Origin: Actinomycetes bacterium
Lineage (GTDB): Bacteria > Actinomycetota > Actinomycetes > Actinomycetales > Actinomycetaceae
Assembly (NCBI GenBank): GCA_023389315.1
Contig: JAEWEQ010000058.1
Location: 1 to 28,363 of the forward strand
Reading direction: 5' to 3'
DNA: 28,363 bases
Shown here: positions 23,471-28,363 of the stretch, in pieces
Layout: each line of letters opens with the position of its first letter
How positions within the stretch are numbered: position 1 is the stretch's first letter
Notes under the pieces: model-generated
Databases searched by the model: none
What the model was told of the DNA's origin: nothing
What the model saw: the letters and a program-made list of their open reading frames with translations, nothing else
Program-made: the position numbers and the translations under genes

Positions 23471-24484
23471 GTGAGTAGCGTTGAGAAGACTATTTTGTTG
23501 GCCGCCCCGCGCGGGTACTGCGCTGGAGTGGACCGCGCCGTGGATGCGGTTGAAAAAGCCTTAGACCTGTATGGTCCTCCCATTTACGTGCGTAAAGAGA
23601 TCGTCCATAACCGCTACGTGGTGGAAACCTTGAGTGAGCGCGGCGTGATTTTCGTTGACGAAACTCATCAAGTGCCAGAAGGTGCGCGCGTGGTGTTCTC
23701 CGCCCACGGGGTGTCCCCGGCGGTACACGCGCAGGCAGCGGCCCGTAACTTGGCGACCATTGACGCCACTTGCCCGCTGGTGACGAAGGTCCACAAAGAG
23801 GCGGTGCGTTTCGCGAAGGACGATTTCGACATTATTTTGGTGGGCCACGACGGCCACGAAGAAGTGGAAGGCACCCAGGGGGAAGCCCCCGACCACATTC
23901 AAGTGGTGGGCACGCCCGAGGAGGTGGACAGCGTGGTGGTGCGCGACCCAGACAAGGTGGTTTGGCTGTCCCAAACCACGTTGAGTGTGGATGAGACGAA
24001 GGAGACGGTAGATCGTTTGCGCGAGCGCTTCCCGAACCTTCACAACCCGCCCAGTGATGACATTTGTTACGCCACCCAGAACCGGCAGGAAGTGGTTAAG
24101 ACCATCGCCCCGCGCGCGGACGTGATGATCGTGGTGGGTTCGGCGAACTCTTCGAACTCGGTGCGCCTGGTGGAGGTAGCTTTGGATGCGGGGGCGAGGG
24201 CGGCCTACCGCATTGATAAGGCCAGTGAACTCCAGCCCGAGTGGGTTGCGGATGCCACCACCGTGGGTCTAACTTCGGGTGCGTCGGTGCCGGAGATTTT
24301 GGTGCGCGAAGTCATTGATCGTCTCAACGAGCTAGGGTTCCCCAAGGTGGAGGAGGTGCGTACCCGCACCGAGACCATCACTTTTGCTTTGCCGCGTAAT
24401 CTGCGCGGTGCGCTCAAAGCTAAGGGTGGGGAGGATACGGACGCCACCGGGCGCCGTAAGCCCGGCCCCGATCACACCTGCTAG
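23471..24484 (+). CDS. ispH: 4-hydroxy-3-methylbut-2-enyl diphosphate reductase
   Basis: Last enzyme of the MEP isoprenoid pathway; an iron-sulfur protein that makes IPP and DMAPP, the substrates of the prenyl transferase encoded nearby. It is 337 residues from GTG 23471. The three cluster Cys are C17 (PRGYCAGV), C101 (DATCPLV) and C198 (DICYATQNRQ). Substrate residues are seen in IVHNRYVV, SAHGVSP, VGHDGHEEVEG, VVGSANSSNSVRL and TSGASVPE. A frame open further upstream covers the antisense of xseA and is not used. It probably starts leaderless. Its stop shares the tetranucleotide CTAG with the convergent rmuC stop. Confidence 0.97.
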   Translation: MSSVEKTILLAAPRGYCAGVDRAVDAVEKALDLYGPPIYVRKEIVHNRYVVETLSERGVIFVDETHQVPEGARVVFSAHGVSPAVHAQAAARNLATIDATCPLVTKVHKEAVRFAKDDFDIILVGHDGHEEVEGTQGEAPDHIQVVGTPEEVDSVVVRDPDKVVWLSQTTLSVDETKETVDRLRERFPNLHNPPSDDICYATQNRQEVVKTIAPRADVMIVVGSANSSNSVRLVEVALDAGARAAYRIDKASELQPEWVADATTVGLTSGASVPEILVREVIDRLNELGFPKVEEVRTRTETITFALPRNLRGALKAKGGEDTDATGRRKPGPDHTC

Positions 24485-25527
24485 TTTTCTTCCCCGTCAT
24501 TTCGCAGCGCGCGGGGACGGGTGTCGATCGTCTGCACCGCGTCGGGGGTTTTCAATGCCAGCGCGGTGACACTGCGAGCCGAGGCTGCGAGGCGCTGTTC
24601 GAAGGAACCCACGGTAGCGTTGTAGGCTTCCACGCTGGCGGTCAGTGCGCCACCGAGTTTGGTCAGGTGGCGTGCGAGTATTTCCATGCGCTCCACCAGG
24701 GTGTGTCCCAGTTGGATGATGGCTTGGGCGTCCTCGTCCAGGTTCTGGCGCGCCCACAAACTCCCCACTGATCGCAGTAAGGTCATCAGGCCCGCCGGGC
24801 CCACCACCACGATGCCGCGTTTGAGGGCGTCTTCAAACACTGTGGGGTCGGCGTCAAAGGACGCGGCCACCAGTGCTTCAGACGGCAGGTACATCACCAC
24901 CGTGTCCACCGCTGCGTCCACTACTTTCGCATAGTCACGCTCAGCTAGCGTGCGCACGTGGTTGCGTAGCGCTCGCGCGTGCTCGCGCATCAGGCGGTAG
25001 GCATCCTCGTCATTTTCGTGGGCCTGTAGGTAGGCGTCGAGTGGGACTTTCGCATCGATCACCAGGTGCGCTCCGGCAGGCAGGTGTACCACCGCATCGG
25101 GGCGGGCAGCTCCTTGCTGGTGGCGTTGTTGTAGGTGGAAGTCAATGTGCTGGCTCATGCCGCACGCTTCCAGCACCCGCTGCAAACTCGCCTCCCCCCA
25201 GGTGCCACGTTTGGGGGCTTGGCGCAGCGCCGAGTCCAGGTCTTGGGTGGCCTCCAAGATGAGCCGATCTGTCAACTGACTTTGGCGCAACTGTTCTCGC
25301 AGCGTGGCGAGCCCATCGACGTGTTGGGTCTCCAGCTTCAGCAGGCGGTTTTGCAGTTGCTCTACACCTCGCGATAGGGGGCTAAGTTCGCGCAAAATAT
25401 CCAAGCCAGCGGCCTCAGGTAGGGCGGGCGGTTGGGTTCGGGAGCGCCACAGGGCACTGCCAACCAGGCCGATAATGACCCCCACGCACAGGCACAGGGC
25501 GGCAACAATCCAGGCAACGGTAGTCAT
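24481..25527 (-). CDS. rmuC: DNA recombination protein RmuC homologue
   Basis: RmuC family protein, known in E. coli to limit inverted-repeat rearrangements, with a restriction-like nuclease core. It is about 348 residues. The start is placed at ATG 25527, giving an N-terminal membrane anchor (VAWIVAALCLCVGVIIGLVGSALW); ATG 25545 adds six residues. A coiled coil (SRGVEQLQNRLLKLETQHVDGLATLREQLRQSQL) leads into the RmuC domain: GTWGEASLQRVLEACGM, PDAVVHLPAGAHLVIDAKVPLDAYL, VDTVVMYLPSEALVAAS, GIVVVGPAGLMTLLRSV. Ribosome signals at both starts are weak; a TAAAAT -10 lies upstream on the minus strand. It overlaps the convergent ispH by four bases. In its promoter-proximal gap lie two repeated dyads. 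Confidence 0.92.
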   Translation of the reverse strand: MTTVAWIVAALCLCVGVIIGLVGSALWRSRTQPPALPEAAGLDILRELSPLSRGVEQLQNRLLKLETQHVDGLATLREQLRQSQLTDRLILEATQDLDSALRQAPKRGTWGEASLQRVLEACGMSQHIDFHLQQRHQQGAARPDAVVHLPAGAHLVIDAKVPLDAYLQAHENDEDAYRLMREHARALRNHVRTLAERDYAKVVDAAVDTVVMYLPSEALVAASFDADPTVFEDALKRGIVVVGPAGLMTLLRSVGSLWARQNLDEDAQAIIQLGHTLVERMEILARHLTKLGGALTASVEAYNATVGSFEQRLAASARSVTALALKTPDAVQTIDTRPRALRNDGEEN

Positions 25528-25571
25528 GTTTCCATGAAACACCATGGTTGGGATATTTTAATGGCACCGCA

Positions 25572-25651
25572 GCGAGGACGCCTCGCCCCGGTTCGGCGGT
25601 TTAGCGCTCAGCCGGCTGCAGCTTGCCGCCGACGTCGCGAGGACGCCTCGC
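25572..25651. repeat. Two identical 15-bp dyads, 65 bp apart
   Basis: GCGAGGACGCCTCGC occurs at 25572-25586 and 25637-25651, each itself an inverted repeat (GCGAGG/CCTCGC around ACG) and each containing the dispersed core CGAGGAC. Both lie in the 266-base gap between the divergent rmuC and esterase genes and could be operators. Nothing else in 25528-25793 is clear apart from the esterase ribosome site. Confidence 0.6.
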
Positions 25652-25793
25652 CCGCGCACTTCCCGGCTGCGTCGCGAACTGGGGCCCCGCCCTCGCGAAA
25701 TACGGAGCGGGAAAACGCCTGGCCGCGCGCGAGCAGTAAAATCTGCTTCGTCGCATACCGACGGACGTCGAATAACGAATCGAGGATACGCCT

Positions 25794-27296
25794 TTGAGCC
25801 TAATGACCTGGTGGTGGCCGCTCAGTACCACCATTACCACTGCCCTCGTGGGGATAATCAGTGCTATTTTGCTGCGCTACCGTGGCTGGGTGGCGCGCAT
25901 CTTCGGCGTGATGGCGCTGGTATTGAGCTCCACTTTGGCGGTGGCGACCATCGGGCTGACTTCGAATCTGAAGATGGGGTTTGTCGACAACGTGGGGCAG
26001 CTGGGCACCATGTTGATGGCGGACACTAGCGACGTTAAAGCCCTGCCGAAACCAACCGTGCAGATACCGGAAACCGGGCTGTTAAGTGAGGAAACTGCTC
26101 CTTCGTCGGATGCGCAGTGGCAGTTGAAGTTCGAACCGTACCACTCCCCGCATACCCAGATCGCTCCCTGGACGGGACCGCAGTCGGGGGTCACCAGTTC
26201 GGTGGCGGTGTGGCTGCCGCCCGATTACGCGCCTGGCGATGGTAAAACCTACTCGGTTATCGAGTTCATGCACGGCTTGCCTGGTTCCGCCAACGGCGTG
26301 ATCGAAGCGTTGGACTGGGAGAACACATACCAAAAGTTGATTTCCGAGGGCATTATCGGCCCCACGATTTTCGTGATCCCGGATCTGCTGTCGAAAAACG
26401 GCGAGCCTGACTGCGTGGACTTCGAGGGGCGCCCGCGGATGGAAACCTTCGTCACCCGCGAAGTGCCCAAGCTGATCCGCTCCAACTTCCCCAATGTTTC
26501 CGATAAGCGCGCCGATTGGGCGCTGGTGGGGATTTCTTCGGGAGCGTATTGCAGCGCGAACCTCAGTTTGCGCCACCCGGAGATTTACTCGGCGGGCATG
26601 TCTTTTTCCGGCTACGACAACCCGATGCTGGGGGCGCTAGCCAATGCTGATGCGCAAACCCAGGCGGAGAACATTATCTCTACCATGGCGGCGAAGCTGA
26701 CCCACCCGGCGGCGCTGTATATTGCGGCCACCGAGTCGGACCCGGATGCGGTGGCGATGCTAAACAACGTGGCGGCGCGGGCGAACTCGCACTTGCAGTT
26801 GCAGACCCATGCGCAGGTCGATGGTGGTCATTCGTGGAAGACCTGGGGACAACAGTTACCGGCGGCACTGACCTGGTGGCGGGGGCTGGCGGCGGCCGGG
26901 TCTGCCACGGCGAACGCGTCCGCTACGCCTGGGACGGCTTCCGCTGCAGCAGAGCCGGTGGAGGTACGCACCGCGAGTTTCTTCTCCCTCACCGGCACAG
27001 GTTCGATCGCACTGGCCTGGTTGCTGGGGGTCCTGTTGGTGGGGTTTGCGGTTGTGACGGGCGCCAATCCTCAAGCCCGCCCCCGTAGCCAGGATCATTC
27101 CCGTCCCGAGGGCGGTGCGCCCGCTAAACTGCGCCGCCTCATCTGCCCGTGGTGGGCCCTGCCACGCAACTTGGTGACGGTGGCGTTGGCGGCGATAGTG
27201 ATCGCGGTGGCGATGCTGATGACCTATAACGCGGACGCGGTGTTCTTCACTTCGCTGCCGGACTTGGCTGGTGGTTGGCGCGCCATGTTCCCGTGA
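25794..27296 (+). CDS. Membrane-anchored esterase, alpha/beta hydrolase fold
   Basis: 500-residue membrane protein with an extracytoplasmic hydrolase domain. TTG 25794 is chosen because GAGGA lies seven bases in front; ATG 25803 would be too far. Two N-terminal transmembrane segments (about 6-27 and 33-56) precede a domain of the esterase D/antigen 85 type (about 120-375): VAVWLPPDYAPGDGKTYSVIEFMHGLPGSA, IFVIPD, the nucleophile elbow GISSG (S248), Asp candidates D316/D318 in ESDPD, and H346 in DGGHSW, so the triad looks complete. A Ser/Ala/Thr-rich linker and two more membrane segments (about 405-427 and 463-483) close the protein. Antigen 85 relatives are mycoloyl transferases, but nothing here indicates mycolates; the substrate is unknown. 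Confidence 0.82.
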   Translation: MSLMTWWWPLSTTITTALVGIISAILLRYRGWVARIFGVMALVLSSTLAVATIGLTSNLKMGFVDNVGQLGTMLMADTSDVKALPKPTVQIPETGLLSEETAPSSDAQWQLKFEPYHSPHTQIAPWTGPQSGVTSSVAVWLPPDYAPGDGKTYSVIEFMHGLPGSANGVIEALDWENTYQKLISEGIIGPTIFVIPDLLSKNGEPDCVDFEGRPRMETFVTREVPKLIRSNFPNVSDKRADWALVGISSGAYCSANLSLRHPEIYSAGMSFSGYDNPMLGALANADAQTQAENIISTMAAKLTHPAALYIAATESDPDAVAMLNNVAARANSHLQLQTHAQVDGGHSWKTWGQQLPAALTWWRGLAAAGSATANASATPGTASAAAEPVEVRTASFFSLTGTGSIALAWLLGVLLVGFAVVTGANPQARPRSQDHSRPEGGAPAKLRRLICPWWALPRNLVTVALAAIVIAVAMLMTYNADAVFFTSLPDLAGGWRAMFP

Positions 27297-27329
27297 GGTG
27301 GGCGAATATGCGCTCGCGGGCGCGTGGCC

Positions 27330-27335
27330 TAGACT
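27330..27335 (+). promoter_or_regulatory. -10 element for a leaderless ychF transcript
   Basis: TAGACT is a good TANNNT match, and its end is six bases before the GTG start at 27342. No ribosome site precedes the start. This is the classic actinobacterial leaderless layout. Confidence 0.55.
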
Positions 27336-27341
27336 AGAGGC

Positions 27342-28363
27342 GTGGCTTTAACTATTGGTATCGCTGGCTTGCCCAACGTCGGCAAGTCCACCCTGTTCAA
27401 CGCGCTAACCCGCGCGACCGTCCTCGCTGCGAACTACCCGTTCGCAACCATCGAACCCAACGTTGGTGTGGTGCCGCTGCCGGACCCGCGTTTGGGGGAG
27501 CTGGCGAAGATGTTTAACTCCGAACGCATCCTGCCGGCGACGGTGTCTTTCGTGGATATCGCGGGGATTGTGCGCGGCGCGTCGGAAGGGGAGGGGCTGG
27601 GTAACCAGTTCCTGGCAAATATCCGCGAAGCCGACGCCATTTGCCAGGTGACGCGTGCCTTCACCGACCCGGACGTGGTGCACGTCGATGGGAAGGTCTC
27701 ACCCAAGGACGACATTGAGACGGTGTCGACCGAGCTCATCTTGGCAGATATGCAGACTTTGGAAAAGCAGATTCCGCGCCTGGAAAAAGAGGTACGTGCT
27801 AAGCGCACTGAAGCCGAGGTGCTTGACACTGCGCGCGGCGCCCTCAAACTGCTCGAGGAGGGCACGCTGGTGAGCGCGGGCGCGGCGAAGGCTGGGCTTG
27901 ACCCGCAGATCCTGGCGACCTTCCACCTGATGACCGCTAAGCCGTTTATTTACGTGTTCAATATGGACGCCGAGGGCATGGAGGACGCGGATTTGCAGGC
28001 ACAGCTGCGCCAGTTGGTGGCTCCGGCGGAAGCAGTGTTCTTGGATGCGCAGTTTGAGTCTGAGCTGATTGAGTTGGACGAGGACGAGGCGCGCGAAATG
28101 CTGGCCGAGGTCGGTCAGGAAGAATCCGGGTTGGATAAGTTGGCGCGGGTGGGGTTTGACACTTTGGGGTTGCAAACCTACCTCACTGCCGGTCCGAAGG
28201 AAGCACGCGCGTGGACGATCCGGCGCGGTTGGACCGCCCCGCAGGCTGCGGGCGTTATCCACACTGACTTTGAGAAGGGATTCATTAAGGCCGAGGTCGT
28301 GTCCTTCGATACCTTGATGGAGGAAGGTTCCATCGCCAACGCTCGGGCGCACGGCAAGATGCG
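27342..28363 (+). CDS. ychF: Ribosome-associated GTPase/ATPase YchF (partial)
   Basis: OBG-family NTPase (YchF/OLA1), conserved and ribosome-binding, which prefers ATP in studied homologues. GTG 27342 begins ALTIGIAGLPNVGKSTLFNALT (P-loop 9-17), then NYPFATIEPNVGVVPLPDPRL, FVDIAGIVRGASEGEGLGNQFLANIREADAI, a coiled-coil insertion (QTLEKQIPRLEKEVRAKRTEAEVL), KPFIYVFNMD where GTPases carry NKxD, and the TGS-like end LQTYLTAGPKEARAWTIRRGWTAPQAAGVIHTDFEKGFIKAEV. The window ends after 340 codons; family length suggests about 20 codons are missing. A near copy of the dispersed word is at 27417-27426. It is probably translated from a leaderless mRNA. Confidence 0.97.
   Translation, partial: MALTIGIAGLPNVGKSTLFNALTRATVLAANYPFATIEPNVGVVPLPDPRLGELAKMFNSERILPATVSFVDIAGIVRGASEGEGLGNQFLANIREADAICQVTRAFTDPDVVHVDGKVSPKDDIETVSTELILADMQTLEKQIPRLEKEVRAKRTEAEVLDTARGALKLLEEGTLVSAGAAKAGLDPQILATFHLMTAKPFIYVFNMDAEGMEDADLQAQLRQLVAPAEAVFLDAQFESELIELDEDEAREMLAEVGQEESGLDKLARVGFDTLGLQTYLTAGPKEARAWTIRRGWTAPQAAGVIHTDFEKGFIKAEVVSFDTLMEEGSIANARAHGKM

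Larger units (their letters stand above)
526..28086. repeat. Dispersed word ACGAGGACGGT and its core CGAGGAC
   Basis: Exact 11-base copies, either strand: 4146-4156, 6468-6478, 6570-6580, 10888-10898, 13470-13480, 14953-14963, 14982-14992, 22059-22069. The core CGAGGAC (+) begins at 1604, 1802, 3516, 3920, 5964, 5979, 6469, 7947, 8884, 9199, 11427, 13805, 14954, 16149, 16437, 18725, 20785, 21159, 22060, 22876, 25573, 25638, 28079. The reverse core GTCCTCG begins at or within a base of 526, 2064, 2778, 3408, 4149, 4992, 6573, 9103, 10891, 11769, 13473, 14985, 15556, 15577, 15913, 18708, 24730, 27420. Both counts were made by eye. Confidence 0.8.

Noticed and set aside
25794..27296. Naming the esterase a mycoloyl transferase (antigen 85)
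   Set aside because: Only the fold and elbow motif agree; no mycolate genes are seen and the membrane frame differs from secreted antigen 85.
526..28086. Reading the dispersed word as Chi or an FtsK-orienting site
   Set aside because: Those sites are strongly polar relative to replication; here the two orientations are nearly balanced. Only one window was seen, so this is provisional.

Overview
The window looks like core chromosome of a GC-rich actinobacterium. Evidence: frequent GTG/TTG starts, a short Ppx/GppA phosphatase, a DUF501 protein beside a FtsB/DivIC-like protein and enolase, and a greA / haemolysin III / (Z)-prenyl transferase neighbourhood resembling Mycobacterium Rv1080c-Rv1086. 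A mycothiol amidase (mca) is missing from that block and no mycolate genes are seen, so an Actinomycetaceae-like member of the Actinomycetales fits best. This placement is an inference. No phage, IS element, integrase or cas gene is visible; most of the window is housekeeping DNA.

Layout. 55-9034 (+): pth-mfd (translation, transcription-coupled repair), a SurA-N-like lipoprotein, eno with a long leader and a clear terminator, then ftsB/divIC - DUF501 - ppx/gppA, coupled by overlapping or closely spaced starts and stops. 9061-10455 (-): nhaA antiporter. 10690-10763 (+): a tRNA with anticodon UAA but a class I body. 10810-13715 (-): an SF2 helicase whose membrane-anchored C-terminal part lies in another frame, so probably one frameshifted gene. 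13716-14002: an intergenic region with two 28-bp direct repeats and hairpins. 14003-15432 (+): Bax-inhibitor-1/YccA membrane protein and FKBP. 15541-16200 (-): msrA, divergent from an AI-2E family permease (16297-17784, +). 18055-18534 (-): greA with a terminator-like hairpin in its leader. 18875-19555 (-): haemolysin III/PAQR, divergent from uppS-pfkB kinase (19823-21534, +). 21775-23392 (-): xseB, xseA. 23471-24484 (+): ispH, convergent with rmuC (24481-25527, -), the two sharing a CTAG at their stops. 25794-27296 (+): membrane-anchored esterase. 27342-end (+): ychF, cut by the window edge.

The most unusual signal is a dispersed word, ACGAGGACGGT (reverse ACCGTCCTCGT). I find eight exact copies and about 41 copies of its 7-base core CGAGGAC/GTCCTCG. 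They occur in both orientations, in genes and between genes, and twice as head-to-head inverted pairs in 3' regions; the BI-1 terminator is built from such a pair. This is how DNA uptake sequences behave in Neisseria and Pasteurellaceae, and I know of none described in Actinobacteria. Other leads: the class I tRNA with a Leu anticodon, the possible greA attenuator, the repeat pair with type I-E-like spacing, the split helicase, and a symmetrical 41-bp palindrome before the haemolysin III gene.
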